Shown: positions 33,150 to 46,763, counted from the stretch's first letter. The stretch is 64,000 bases of DNA from G963678095 sp963678095 (GCA_963678095.2 OY782746.1:1426001-1490000), one strand, 5' to 3'. Made by a program: numbers and translations. The notes: a model not told the origin generated them from the sequence alone.

Positions 33150-34907
33150 ATGTCTTTGTTGGAGCAAAGCGAATTATTCAAAATTCTTGATGAAGAACTC
33201 ATCTCCCCCGTATATCAGCCGATTGTTGCGCTGGCAAGCGGCGAAGTCTTCGGCTATGAATCACTTAGCCGCGGCCCTGCCGGGCTGCTGGCAAACCCGG
33301 AAACAATGTTCCGCATTGCCTCCCAAAGCGGTGTTCTCTCAAAACTCGATTATCTCTGCCGCAAAAAGGGGATTGAACACGCGGCCACCTTGCCGGATGA
33401 TAAATATCTCTTTCTCAACGTCGATCCCCGTATTCTCTATGACAAAGACTTTCATCAGGGGACAACCAAAGCCTTTTTAAAGAGCTCCTCCATAAGCAGT
33501 CAAAAAATCATCTTTGAAATTACGGAAAAAACAATGATCGAAGACTATGCCGTATTCCGGGCTATCTTGAAACATTACCGGGATCAAGGCTATTCCCTGG
33601 CCCTTGATGATGTCGGCTCCGGCTATTCCGGGCTGACGCTACTGACCAAGATTGCCCCACAATTCATGAAAATTGATATTGAACTAATTCGTGGCATTCA
33701 GCATGATAAAATAAAACAGGCCATCGTAAAATCTCTGCTTGAAATTTCCAAGGTTACCGCCATGAAATTGATTGCCGAGGGCATTGAAACCGAAGATGAA
33801 TTGGCCTGGCTGGTACAGATGGGCGTTGATTATGGTCAGGGTTATTTTTTGGGACGCCCCAGCCCGCAGCTGCTGGAAATAGCGGCACCAATTAAGAGCT
33901 TTATCCGGGAAAACGCCCCCGTCAGAAACTCGTCCCATAATAATATTTTTCTCAGCACGCCGATCGGCACAATTGCCGAAAAAAAACATATCTTTCCCTC
34001 TAGTGCCTTAGGACAGGAAATCCTTGATCATCTGCGCCAGACACAGGAAGAAGCCGATATTATTCTGGTCGACGATGGCGTCCCGGCCGGAGTCATCAGC
34101 AAGGATGGCTTTTTGAGCCATCTGGCGACCAATTACGGCGTTTCAATCTACAGCCGGCGCCCGATAAAACTCTTAATTGAATCACCGCCACTTCAGCTTG
34201 ACTATTATACGCCAATTGCCGATGTGACACGTCTTGCCATGCAGCGAACGAGCAATCATATCTATGACTCCATTATTATAACAAAAAAAGGAAAATACTA
34301 TGGGGTTGCCACGATTAAGGATTTACTGAAAATTTCCAGTCAGATTGAATTAAATTATGCCAAAGATGCCAATCCCCTGACAACTCTGCCCGGGAAAAAA
34401 ATGATTGCCACCGAGTTTGGTTACTACCAAAGCCGGCAGCAACCGTTTTCCGCCATCTACGTCGACCTCGACAATTTTAAGGTTTATAACGATACCTATG
34501 GCTTTGACGCTGGTGACCATGTGCTGCTGGCAACCGCCAGCCTTCTGACCCGTTGTCTGCGGCAACTGTGCCCCAAGTACTTCATCGGTCATATTGGGGG
34601 CGATGATTTTATCTTATTTTTACCGGAAGAAGCACCAGAAAAGCTCTGTGATGAAATCACCCGCGATTTCACCATCACGGCCAAAAATTTTTATACAAAA
34701 GAACATCAGCAACAAGGCTGCATTACGGCTAAAAATCGTCAAGGGGAAAACAGTACCTTCCCCTTGATGACAATATCCCTGGCGGCCATCATCATCAAAG
34801 GTGAGAAAAAATGTGATATTGAAACCCTGTCACAAAAAGCCGCTGAAATCAAAAAACAGTGCAAAGCGATCTGGGAAAACAATTATATCACTGAAGTTCT
34901 ACAATAA
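33150..34907 (+). CDS. EAL-CBS-GGDEF cyclic-di-GMP signalling protein
   Basis: A 585-residue cytoplasmic protein. EAL domain (about 1-245) with PVYQPIVALASGEVFGYESL (EAL read as ESL, catalytic Glu kept), FEITEKTMIEDYA, LALDDVGSGYSGL, KIDIELIRGI and IAEGIETEDELAWL; a CBS pair (about 270-400, SDXXG-like AGVISKDGF and YGVATIKDLL); then a GGDEF domain with IYVDLDNFKVYNDTYGFDAG and signature GGDDF. Both synthase and phosphodiesterase sites look largely intact. AGGAG lies nine bases before ATG 33150. The 278 bases upstream hold two copies of AATATTTTGCA (32984, 33040) and no gene. Confidence 0.9.
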   Translation: MSLLEQSELFKILDEELISPVYQPIVALASGEVFGYESLSRGPAGLLANPETMFRIASQSGVLSKLDYLCRKKGIEHAATLPDDKYLFLNVDPRILYDKDFHQGTTKAFLKSSSISSQKIIFEITEKTMIEDYAVFRAILKHYRDQGYSLALDDVGSGYSGLTLLTKIAPQFMKIDIELIRGIQHDKIKQAIVKSLLEISKVTAMKLIAEGIETEDELAWLVQMGVDYGQGYFLGRPSPQLLEIAAPIKSFIRENAPVRNSSHNNIFLSTPIGTIAEKKHIFPSSALGQEILDHLRQTQEEADIILVDDGVPAGVISKDGFLSHLATNYGVSIYSRRPIKLLIESPPLQLDYYTPIADVTRLAMQRTSNHIYDSIIITKKGKYYGVATIKDLLKISSQIELNYAKDANPLTTLPGKKMIATEFGYYQSRQQPFSAIYVDLDNFKVYNDTYGFDAGDHVLLATASLLTRCLRQLCPKYFIGHIGGDDFILFLPEEAPEKLCDEITRDFTITAKNFYTKEHQQQGCITAKNRQGENSTFPLMTISLAAIIIKGEKKCDIETLSQKAAEIKKQCKAIWENNYITEVLQ

Positions 34908-35012
34908 GTCTGTCTCTTTTAACAAGCAACTTTTATGAGAGACAAAGCAAGAGTTCCTAAAAACACACCTCTTAAGCAACCCAGAAAAAAAGAATTCGAT
35001 CGACAGGATAGC

Positions 35013-35038
35013 AAAAAAGCAGCAACTGCTGCTTTTTT
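35013..35038. terminator. Second terminator downstream of the rRNA operon
   Basis: AAAAAAGCAGC, AACT loop, GCTGCTTTTTT. Symmetric, so it can stop both the convergent EAL-GGDEF transcript and rRNA read-through. Confidence 0.8.
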
Positions 35039-35112
35039 ATCTAGCTCTCTGCGTTCTTTTACCTCAGCCAGGCTCCACGGTATGTTTTCCATCAATCTTT
35101 TTACCCACGAAA

Positions 35113-35140
35113 AAAGCACCTGCACAAGGCAGATGCTTTT
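35113..35140 (-). terminator. rRNA operon terminator after 5S
   Basis: 12-bp stem AAAAGCACCTGC (35113-35124) with GCAGATGCTTTT (35129-35140), followed on the minus strand by a T-run, six bases past the 5S end. Confidence 0.8.
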
Positions 35141-35145
35141 GCTAA

Positions 35146-35259
35146 CCGGCAATTTCCTATCCTCCCAGGGCGTTTCCACCCAAGTACTTTCGGCCTCTGA
35201 ATGCTTAACTACTGTGTTCGGTATGGGAACAGGTGGAACCATTCAGGCATCATCACCGG
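35146..35259 (-). rRNA. rrf: 5S ribosomal RNA
   Basis: On the minus strand the segment contains CCCATACCGAACACAGTAGT and AAGTACTTGGGTGGAAACGC, conserved 5S loops, with closing ends CCGGTGATGATG and AATTGCCGG. Ends are placed to within a few bases by the terminal helix. About 170 bases separate it from 23S. Confidence 0.93.
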
Positions 35260-35280
35260 ATATTATATGAGAGTATTCTC

Positions 35281-35306
35281 TCAAAACTATACAGAAGAAG
35301 AAATGA
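35281..35306 (-). other. 3' arm of the pre-23S processing stalk
   Basis: Complementary, with a few mismatches, to the stretch at about 38478-38505 on the other side of 23S (TTTCTTCT and TAGTTTT cores). Such flanking helices are the usual substrate of RNase III. Confidence 0.6.
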
Positions 35307-35427
35307 TTTGGTTGCGAACATTTTAGTTAATCGCCTATCTTCGTGTTTTACATTGTGAAACTCACTCGCTTCACTTTGTTTCGCTCGGAGTAAGCGATTC
35401 GCTCACAGCTTACGCTGTGGCTCTCTG

Positions 35428-38350
<2,923 letters not shown>

Positions 38351-38477
38351 TGTCGTCCGTTGCCATTAAGTTTATACTTAAATGTCTATGGTCTTTTGAT
38401 TGAATCCTAAAATGTTCGTTAATTACCTTCATTAGCTTTTAGTTTACACTATCTACTATTAGACTGGTGAATTAATG

Positions 38478-38505
38478 TCATTTCTTTTCTTCTGTGTAGT
38501 TTTCA
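38478..38505 (-). other. 5' arm of the pre-23S processing stalk
   Basis: Pairs with 35281-35306 across the 23S gene. Confidence 0.6.
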
Positions 38506-38519
38506 AAGAACATTGAGGG

Positions 38520-38550
38520 GTGTTCCCTCAAAACTAATCAATGCAGTAAT
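38520..38550 (-). other. 3' arm of the pre-16S processing stalk
   Basis: Pairs with about 40296-40328 across the 16S gene; the shared cores are CTGCATTG and TAGTTTT. Confidence 0.6.
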
Positions 38551-38605
38551 ACCAAATGTGTACGACCTAGGTGACAGAAACCACTATTTCAGGCTTCTAT
38601 TGTCT

Positions 38606-40170
<1,565 letters not shown>

Positions 40171-40295
40171 AGTATATTGAAGAACCGATAAGGCTCTTAA
40201 TAGTTAAGAAATTGTTTCAAGCTATGCTTGAAGTTGATTGGTTTGACTTGCGTCAAACCCGCACATCTGGCTTGAACCATGTGTTACATAGTTCT

Positions 40296-40328
40296 TTATT
40301 GCTGCATTGTTTAGTTTTCAAAGAACAC
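40296..40328 (-). other. 5' arm of the pre-16S processing stalk
   Basis: Complementary to 38520-38550 with few mismatches, flanking the 16S gene. Confidence 0.6.
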
Positions 40329-40356
40329 CGTGCTGGCTGCTTGAGTCAGCTTTTAT

Positions 40357-40385
40357 AGTATATATCGTTGGAAGAAGTTTGTCAA
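40357..40385 (-). promoter_or_regulatory. rRNA promoter P2 (proximal)
   Basis: On the minus strand: TTGACA (40380-40385), 17-nt spacer, TATACT (40357-40362), about 190 bases upstream of the mature 16S end. Confidence 0.85.
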
Positions 40386-40460
40386 CCTCTTTTTTTCTGC
40401 GGCTTGGCGGGATGGAAACTCTCGTTTTTCTCGCGGCCGTTGTCATCAGCGACTTGTATT

Positions 40461-40489
40461 ATATTACACGCTTTCCCAAGGATTGTCAA
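40461..40489 (-). promoter_or_regulatory. rRNA promoter P1 (distal)
   Basis: On the minus strand: TTGACA (40484-40489), 17-nt spacer, TAATAT (40461-40466), 104 bases upstream of P2, giving the tandem arrangement usual for rRNA operons. It begins directly after the stop codon of the FIST-GGDEF gene. Confidence 0.75.
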
Positions 40490-40498
40490 CACTTTATT

Positions 40499-42688
40499 TC
40501 AAGCTTTTTTCTTTTTATCTGTTTCACGTGTCTGTCCAAGTTTGTAGTTATACATTCTGCTGTCCATCTGTTTTATCGCCGACTCAACATCAAGTGGCTC
40601 CGAATAATCATAAAACAGGGTTCCAAAAGAAAAGGACATCCTGTAGCCTTTCCCCTGGCAGGCATTAATCACCGCTAGTTGCCGGTTGACCTTCTGCAAA
40701 AGCGTATGTGCATTTTCTTCAAATTTATTAGGCATGGCCAAAACAAACTCGTCACCGCCAAACCGGCAAATGATATCGCTATCGTTGAGCTCTGCCATCA
40801 GGAGGTCAACAACTGTCTTAAGGTATACATCCCCCTCCTCATGACCATACAGATCATTGGCCGCTTTTAAATTATCAAGATCGACAAACGCCATCGTTAA
40901 AAAATCCACTTCATCTGAAGGACCGCCAAGCAGCTGGCGTAGCATTGCATACCCCGATCGCCTGGCATAAGCATTCGTCAGTTCATCCTTCGCATAAATG
41001 CGGATATATCGTTCCATACGGCGAACTTGTTTTTCCAGCATATGCCGCTGTGCATGCAATTGATCCATCATGATCTGCATATAGGACACCAATGTACTGA
41101 TCTCTCCGTCCGGGCTGTCAATCCCGCCATTTTTAATCGTCGCCAGAATCTTACGCATTTTCTTTTCACCGGTATAACCTAGGATTTTTTCCATATTAAA
41201 CTCATTTAGTGCCTGCGAAAATGCTACCGCAACATCTGTCGGATCGTGTTTTCCTAATGCGTCACCACATTGCTGTTGTAAAATATTGTGCCGTACAATC
41301 TGTTGTGCCTTGCGTTCCATATCGTTGACAATCTGCACATGTTTTAACCGGCGCAAAGCAAAATAGCTCTTGTACTCGGCGTACCGGATTGGAAAATCAT
41401 CATTCCCCTGGTCAATAAATTCTCCGTCTGTCACTTTAAAGAAAAACACCGCCGCTAAAGAATTATTCATCGGGATCCCCAAGATCTCACCCCGTCCGGA
41501 AAACCCACTGATATCGACCCCTGCAAACAAATCGGCAAAGTCAGCACGCTTTTGTTGGGTCCGATGTATTTTACAATCAAAGATTATTCCGGCAAACGGC
41601 TGCGGTTTTTTGTGCATAAACCGCTTCCAGTCTTCACGAACATGCTGTTCGAGACCGTTATACTTGAGCAGCATTATCTTTTCCCCCATTGCAAAGCCGC
41701 AATGAAAGTGCAGACAATTATGAGATTCTTCTATATGCCGCATATCCCTGGCATATAAGCGCCCGCCAATCTCTGTACCAAAGACATACGGTTTCAGTGC
41801 CCGTTTCAACTCGGTAAGACTTTCACAGTTAAATGTTTTTTTCAGCGCCGCGATTACATCCTGGCATCCTGTCTCAGCATCCACCACTTTATAAACGGTC
41901 TGCAGAGTAGAGTTGGCATCGATAACCGTATACTCCTTTAAGATACTTTCTATATTATTGGTATTAAATGCCGCAAAGCGATACCCTGGCTGCAGTTTAA
42001 TCAGGCAAATCACCAGGCTGCGTTCCAAAGTTCTTTGCCCATCGTATATGTAAGTATGGCGCTTTGGCGCATCGGCTCCGGCAGACCCGCCAACAAAAGC
42101 ACACGGGAAACATTGACTTTCATAAACAGCCTGCATAGCGATATTTTCACAAATCGATAAACCATCCATGTAAGTCATCGCCAGTGTATCTTGTGAATTG
42201 AGCGGAAATTCCAAATGACATTGCTGCAGCTTTTTCTTTAATACCTCCACCCGTTCCTCCAGCCGCATATCCACCTGATGTTTCCGTATATCATCATCAG
42301 GCAAGGGAAATGATAAAATTTGAACTTGCCGCATCATGCGCCGCGAAAATGCATGCAATATAACGCCGGTTGTCCTTCCCGGACAATAAAGATCCGCATA
42401 CCCCTCCTGACGATAAATGCCCCCCTCACTTGAAACAACCAACAAATGCGTTTCTTTAGGAAGTTCCCGGCGCAATTGCTGCCCGATAGAAGAAAAATCA
42501 CTATCTGCCGGGGCAAATCCCAACACGAAGGCCGGTCCGCCCGCAAGAACGGAAAAGTCCTCTATTATCGCCTTTAATTTTTCTGTCTTTTCTGATTTTT
42601 CAGATATATCCCAATAGGCCGCATAGCTATCTTTAGGAAAATTGCGTTCCTTATTTTTTTTGCTCTCCAGAAATTTATTCGCGCCCAT
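40499..42688 (-). CDS. FIST-sensor diguanylate cyclase
   Basis: A 729-residue cytoplasmic protein with no membrane span. The N-terminal FIST domain (about 45-260) has FVLGFAPADSDFSSIGQQLR, VVSSEGGIYRQEGYADLYCP and CFPCAFVGGSAGADAPKRHT; a FIST_C part follows (to about 430) with GFAMGEKIMLLKYNG. After a helical linker there is a C-terminal GGDEF domain with AFVDLDNLKAANDLYGHEEG and the intact signature FGGDEFVLA. FIST is proposed to sense small ligands such as amino acids; the output is cyclic-di-GMP. Transcribed alone, just upstream of the rRNA promoters. The 370 bases upstream hold no gene. Confidence 0.88.
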   Translation of the reverse strand: MGANKFLESKKNKERNFPKDSYAAYWDISEKSEKTEKLKAIIEDFSVLAGGPAFVLGFAPADSDFSSIGQQLRRELPKETHLLVVSSEGGIYRQEGYADLYCPGRTTGVILHAFSRRMMRQVQILSFPLPDDDIRKHQVDMRLEERVEVLKKKLQQCHLEFPLNSQDTLAMTYMDGLSICENIAMQAVYESQCFPCAFVGGSAGADAPKRHTYIYDGQRTLERSLVICLIKLQPGYRFAAFNTNNIESILKEYTVIDANSTLQTVYKVVDAETGCQDVIAALKKTFNCESLTELKRALKPYVFGTEIGGRLYARDMRHIEESHNCLHFHCGFAMGEKIMLLKYNGLEQHVREDWKRFMHKKPQPFAGIIFDCKIHRTQQKRADFADLFAGVDISGFSGRGEILGIPMNNSLAAVFFFKVTDGEFIDQGNDDFPIRYAEYKSYFALRRLKHVQIVNDMERKAQQIVRHNILQQQCGDALGKHDPTDVAVAFSQALNEFNMEKILGYTGEKKMRKILATIKNGGIDSPDGEISTLVSYMQIMMDQLHAQRHMLEKQVRRMERYIRIYAKDELTNAYARRSGYAMLRQLLGGPSDEVDFLTMAFVDLDNLKAANDLYGHEEGDVYLKTVVDLLMAELNDSDIICRFGGDEFVLAMPNKFEENAHTLLQKVNRQLAVINACQGKGYRMSFSFGTLFYDYSEPLDVESAIKQMDSRMYNYKLGQTRETDKKKKA

Positions 42689-43058
42689 AATGAAAGCCTC
42701 TTATCTTAGACGATGCTATCACGCTTCCGCCTTTAATTAACTATTGTTACTAATTTTACTATAATTTAGGCAAAAAGTCACCATCTCCAAACAACTTAGT
42801 AAATCTTATTTGTGTCAACAGTTTTTATTTTGTTTTCTTCACCCTCCGTCCTATCAAAAAAGCAGCTCCGCTATAAAAATATAACGAGTCTGCTTCTTTC
42901 CTTAAAATATTTTATTTATCTTTAGCAATAATGAGTTTCCTCCCACTATACCAGATATTTTGTACTACCGCTCTTTTTCATTTAAGTTTTTCCAGAAAAA
43001 AACGATATAATTTTATAGACTCCACAAGGATGAAAATTGAGACAAGGATGATTCTTAT

Positions 43059-43553
43059 ATGAAAATGCGAGCAACGCCACAGGAATTGGCGATTATTAAG
43101 CATGCACTTCGTCAAGAGACCGTACCTCGCGTGCAGAAACGATTGCGCGCCCTTTATTTGTTTCTTTCCGGAAAAACATGCCAGGAAACAGCTCAAATAA
43201 TCGGAATGACGGCCGCGACCGTATCCAATATAAATCGGACATACAAGCAGACAGGTCTTGAGGGAATCCCCGGGAAATCAATTCCCGGTCGGCCCTCAAG
43301 ACTCTCTCCTGATCAGCAAGAACAGCTAAAACAAATTGTTTTGCAAACCCCCCCCAAGGAAGTTGGTTGCGGTGAAAAAGCCAACTGGACCGCCGAATTA
43401 ATCGGCAATTACATCTCCCGCGAATTTGGTTACTGTTATTCAATACGTGGTATTACCCGCATGTTAGAGCACATGGGCATCGTATATATCCGCCCGAACT
43501 ATATGCTGGCTGAGACCATGAATCCTGCATCGGCTAGACAGAATTCTCGCTAA
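43059..43553 (+). CDS. Solitary DNA-binding half of an IS630-type transposase
   Basis: A 164-residue protein with an N-terminal helix-turn-helix (KRLRALYLFLSGKTCQETAQ, IIGMTAATVSNINRTYKQ), a GRPSRLSPDQQEQLKQIV linker and a winged-helix domain (WTAELIGNYISREFGYCYSI, RGITRMLEHMGIVYIRPNYM). This is the N-terminal half of IS630/Tc1-mariner transposases. The DDE catalytic half is missing: the frame stops and the next gene on the other strand begins nine bases later. It is either an IS remnant or a domesticated DNA-binding protein. A start with AAGGATGA upstream is intact. I saw no clear terminal inverted repeats. Confidence 0.75.
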   Translation: MKMRATPQELAIIKHALRQETVPRVQKRLRALYLFLSGKTCQETAQIIGMTAATVSNINRTYKQTGLEGIPGKSIPGRPSRLSPDQQEQLKQIVLQTPPKEVGCGEKANWTAELIGNYISREFGYCYSIRGITRMLEHMGIVYIRPNYMLAETMNPASARQNSR

Positions 43554-43561
43554 TTCTCCTT

Positions 43562-44476
43562 TTATTGCAGGAATATAACAGAGCAGTTTTTCAAGAAGTC
43601 ATATTTCTGTACCGCTGCAAAAACAGCTTCCCCATCTTCTTTTCTCACCACTGGATTCTGATGAAAATCAGCTAATCCGGTAGCCTTGATCACAAGCGGA
43701 TTGCTTCCCACATAAGGCCAATCCTTCGGATTATCTGACCGTGAATATCCCACCAAACCATGCTGGATAATCGCTGTATCCGTTATATTCTTTGAGCCAT
43801 AAATTGTCTTGCCATCAACATCAACAATATTAGGGGCCATCGCTCGTTCAAGATTTAGGCCCCGACAGTCCACAACAAGTCCGGAAAAAGCACCCTCTGG
43901 AACAGCCGACTGCGGCGGAACAGGCTTTATTTTAGCCGGTTCTGCGGGGGCGGCTGTTTTTGTTATGTCTTTCGTTACCGTTATATCTTTCGGCGACGAA
44001 TTTTTGGCCGCAGAAGCGATATCCGTCGAAAGCGGGGATCCTTCTTCGGCATCATCGGCTTCTAAAGAATTTTTTCCGTTCCATACGGCTGCCGATAAGC
44101 TGTTGGGCCCATATAGCGGCATAGACAGCGTAATCTGATAATCGCCATTATCCAGTTGCTCTTCATCAATAACACGGGCATTTTTAATTGCTCCGGCAAC
44201 TGCGGTCTTAATCGTATCTTTTTTTACCACTAATTGCGCTACCGTTGTCTGATTTTCAATTTCAACGCCGTAGACAATACTCGCCAAATTTCGATAGGCA
44301 TCAACAACAGCCGCCCGTCTGGCCAAAGCATCAGCCTGCCCCGGTTTTATAGCATATTCCGGAGCCGCCCCCACGCCAATCGCCGTAATGATATTGCTAT
44401 TCCAGTCGACACCAATCGCAAAGCAGGTCGATGATAAAAATAATGCCAAGGCTATAGTCAAACCAAATATTCTCAT
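43562..44476 (-). CDS. Secreted LPP20/FlgP-like protein
   Basis: A 304-residue protein with a signal peptide (MRIFGLTIALALFLSSTCFA). Residues about 25-125 carry the LPP20 pattern: GVGAAPEYAIKPGQADALAR, RAAVVDAYRNLASIVYGVEI, NARVIDEEQLDNGDYQITLS, MPLYGPNSL. This family includes Vibrio FlgP and Helicobacter Lpp20. A Pro/Ala/Lys-rich linker leads to a second domain starting FSGLVVDCRGLNLERAMAPN that I do not recognise. No lipobox. Last of a three-gene run with FlgT-like domains, 20 nt after the preceding gene. Confidence 0.75.
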   Translation of the reverse strand: MRIFGLTIALALFLSSTCFAIGVDWNSNIITAIGVGAAPEYAIKPGQADALARRAAVVDAYRNLASIVYGVEIENQTTVAQLVVKKDTIKTAVAGAIKNARVIDEEQLDNGDYQITLSMPLYGPNSLSAAVWNGKNSLEADDAEEGSPLSTDIASAAKNSSPKDITVTKDITKTAAPAEPAKIKPVPPQSAVPEGAFSGLVVDCRGLNLERAMAPNIVDVDGKTIYGSKNITDTAIIQHGLVGYSRSDNPKDWPYVGSNPLVIKATGLADFHQNPVVRKEDGEAVFAAVQKYDFLKNCSVIFLQ

Positions 44477-44496
44477 AACAGATCATCCTTTTTCGT

Positions 44497-45549
44497 TTAT
44501 TGAACGGTCAAATATATATTATGATTTGTCATCCTTGTAAGAACCGCGGGACAGGCCATATTCTGTGTCAACATATATGCCAGCCACTGGTCATCTCCAC
44601 GAAAAACAAAATCCACTACGGCCTGTTGGCCATTATATGATCGCATAGATACATTTTCTACTGCCGGGGCACATTCTAAGTAGTCGCGGATAGAACTCAC
44701 CTGGGTTAAGTCGTGAATCCCGCCAATATACAATGTATACAGATTACCAAAATTTACTGCATTGGCCTGCAGCTGTGTCCTTAAATAATCACTGGCCAAA
44801 ATGGCCGCTTTGTTTTTTGCTCCTTCAGCAGCAGCTGACGCCGTGATATCCGCTGCATTTTCGGTGTACTGCCCTTGTCCAATCGTTTCATTTGTTGCCG
44901 GCTTATTGACACTGACGTTCAGCGCTGCCACATACGAGGCAATCGGGATTTGTGTATGAAACCCATTTTCCACCGGGGTGCAGTTCACACTTCCTTTAAC
45001 AACATAATCAAAATCATCTACTTCTTTCAATGCCTGCATTTTTTCAGCCGAAGAAAAACCTGCTGCCTGTAGCCCACTAACAATTACGGAAGCAACCGCT
45101 TCATCTGGATAATCCCCATTTGCGGCTTGATCCGTAATCCATACACCTACACGAGTATTGCGAATTGCCGCCATCTGCTCACGACCACTCGGCATGCTTT
45201 CTTTTTTTTCAACTGGATCTTTATCTACCTCCACTCTTGTTTTAACAATATACAGCTTTCCTTGCTGCTTTTCTTCTAAAACTGTATATTTTTTTATGCA
45301 GCCACGACTATGGGCAATCGTTTGGTCACGGACCAATACACTATTTACGACGTAGGTATCACTTTTTACATCAATGCCAAAAGCATTTTCTAAGGCCCGC
45401 CGGAAAGAATCCTGTAATGCCGCATTTTCATTGGGGCCAAAACCTTCAACAATATGAACTCCAGCCTCCACCGAACACCCAAATTGGCAGAAAAGCCAGA
45501 AAAAAAGTACGATTCTCCAGGCAATACGGCCTGTTGCCTTACCCTTCAT
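44497..45549 (-). CDS. Secreted protein with FlgT N-terminal-like domain
   Basis: A 350-residue protein. After a signal sequence the chain begins VHIVEGFGPNENAALQDSFR, RALENAFGIDVKSDTYVVNS, then IAHSRGCIKKYTVLEEKQQG and YIVKTRVEV, the layout of the FlgT N-terminal domain (G-A-L-dA start, s-G-x-I-xxY core). The middle (about 125-240) looks like a second lipoprotein-type fold, and the C-terminus (YTLYIGGIHDLTQVSSIRDY) resembles a repeat of such envelope domains. A cysteine follows the hydrophobic stretch (QFGC) but is a poor lipobox. It overlaps the CsgG-like gene by 4 nt. Confidence 0.7.
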   Translation of the reverse strand: MKGKATGRIAWRIVLFFWLFCQFGCSVEAGVHIVEGFGPNENAALQDSFRRALENAFGIDVKSDTYVVNSVLVRDQTIAHSRGCIKKYTVLEEKQQGKLYIVKTRVEVDKDPVEKKESMPSGREQMAAIRNTRVGVWITDQAANGDYPDEAVASVIVSGLQAAGFSSAEKMQALKEVDDFDYVVKGSVNCTPVENGFHTQIPIASYVAALNVSVNKPATNETIGQGQYTENAADITASAAAEGAKNKAAILASDYLRTQLQANAVNFGNLYTLYIGGIHDLTQVSSIRDYLECAPAVENVSMRSYNGQQAVVDFVFRGDDQWLAYMLTQNMACPAVLTRMTNHNIYLTVQ

Positions 45550-46400
45550 TGCCGGATCACCCGGCTTCCTACGCGTACGGAAGACAACTCCCCATCAACA
45601 ATTGTACCAGACGCCAATTTCTTTTCTACATTGTTGATGATAATCCGGCAAATAACTCGTTGCTGTCTGCCTAAAACCTCACCACTATCAGGATCATGAA
45701 TCGGTAAACCCTCCTGATATACACAAAAAATCTGCCCCGATTTAACCTGCTTGTTTGCACCAACATCTATATAAATTGAATTGCCATAAATGCTGGCCAC
45801 ACTGGCAGAAAGCGTTGGCATATTCAAAGTATCGTCTAAAGCTTCACATATTTTTTTTGCTGCATTTTGTGCCGCATTTGTATAGGCTGCCGGCGGCATA
45901 CGCCAGTTCTTATTACCCTTTTCCTGCTGCAAGATTTTATTTACTGTTCCCGTTACCGTAGCTGCCGATACAACGGCTCCCGAAGTCGTGTCGATAATTT
46001 CCCAAAAAACAGAAACCCCCACCATCGGCACCTTCCCGGGAAGCGCCGCGGAAGTTTCCAGCACACTTCCTGTCAACAAATAATTGATTCCACAGACTTT
46101 CCCCATTTGGACCGCGCTGTCTTTTTCGATGACCCCAGTCCGACTAAGGCTTTGCTCATTTAAAATTTTATCCAAATTCCCCCGGTCAACTACTCGAAAC
46201 TCATTGTTTTTTGACAGTTCCACCAAAAGGGCTGTTTGTATTGTTTTTTCAATGCCGCGAGAGCCTGAGGTATTCTGAAAACCAATAATGCCAATATTTT
46301 TTTGTGGTGAAGCATAGGCGACCGTCATAAAGGACAGAATCACTGATACAAGAAAACAATATTTTGCCAGGTGGCAAAAGCGCTGTTTTTGAATTTTCAT
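45546..46400 (-). CDS. CsgG-like secreted protein with FlgT C-terminal-like domain
   Basis: A 284-residue protein with a signal peptide (SVILSFMTVAYA). Residues about 35-180 form a CsgG/FlgT-middle fold: NIGIIGFQNTSGSRGIEKTI, VVDRGNLDKILNEQSLSRTG, GKVCGINYLLTGSVLET, FWEIIDTTSGAVVSA. The last 90 residues match a FlgT C-terminal beta domain: SIYIDVGANKQVKSGQIFCV, DPDSGEVLGRQQRV, ASGTIVDG and VRVGSRVI. First gene of the three-gene run; 380 AT-rich bases upstream contain no gene apart from the dedA terminator. Confidence 0.75.
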   Translation of the reverse strand: MKIQKQRFCHLAKYCFLVSVILSFMTVAYASPQKNIGIIGFQNTSGSRGIEKTIQTALLVELSKNNEFRVVDRGNLDKILNEQSLSRTGVIEKDSAVQMGKVCGINYLLTGSVLETSAALPGKVPMVGVSVFWEIIDTTSGAVVSAATVTGTVNKILQQEKGNKNWRMPPAAYTNAAQNAAKKICEALDDTLNMPTLSASVASIYGNSIYIDVGANKQVKSGQIFCVYQEGLPIHDPDSGEVLGRQQRVICRIIINNVEKKLASGTIVDGELSSVRVGSRVIRQ

Positions 46401-46726
46401 TATCTTTTCATTCCCTTTGCTCTGCTTTATTTATTCAGCATATGTGCAAATAAAAATATAATTCATGAAGACGCTTTTCCATCCATGCAGTCTTTTGTAT
46501 CATGATAAAATTCATCCATGTTTAGTTTTTTGATAAAATTATTTAATTCACTATCATAATATATAATACAATATTTTGAAAAAAAGTAAAGTCTTAATTT
46601 TATCTGACCGCATCATTCCAGCATAATCAATCTTTTTCAACAGAATGCAAGCAAAATTTTCTACAGGAAGGCAGCTCCTAGCCCCTATTCCCATCGTCCT
46701 TATTTTAAATCATTTACTGCATAAAC

Positions 46727-46763
46727 AAGGCCCCGCTTATCAGCAATTGATAGGCGGGGCCTT
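46727..46763 (-). terminator. Terminator of the dedA gene
   Basis: 16-bp arms AAGGCCCCGCTTATCA (46727-46742) and TGATAGGCGGGGCCTT (46748-46763, one mismatch). T-runs are short on both sides. Confidence 0.7.

Noticed and set aside
34919..35270. Overlapping frames of about 110 codons on both strands
   Set aside because: They cover rRNA terminators and 5S rRNA; no start signals and no motifs.
35310..35427. GCGAAGCGAG-like repeats between 5S and 23S as a mobile repeat element
   Set aside because: They are short, imperfect and can fold into local hairpins of the rRNA spacer; no second copy was seen in the window.
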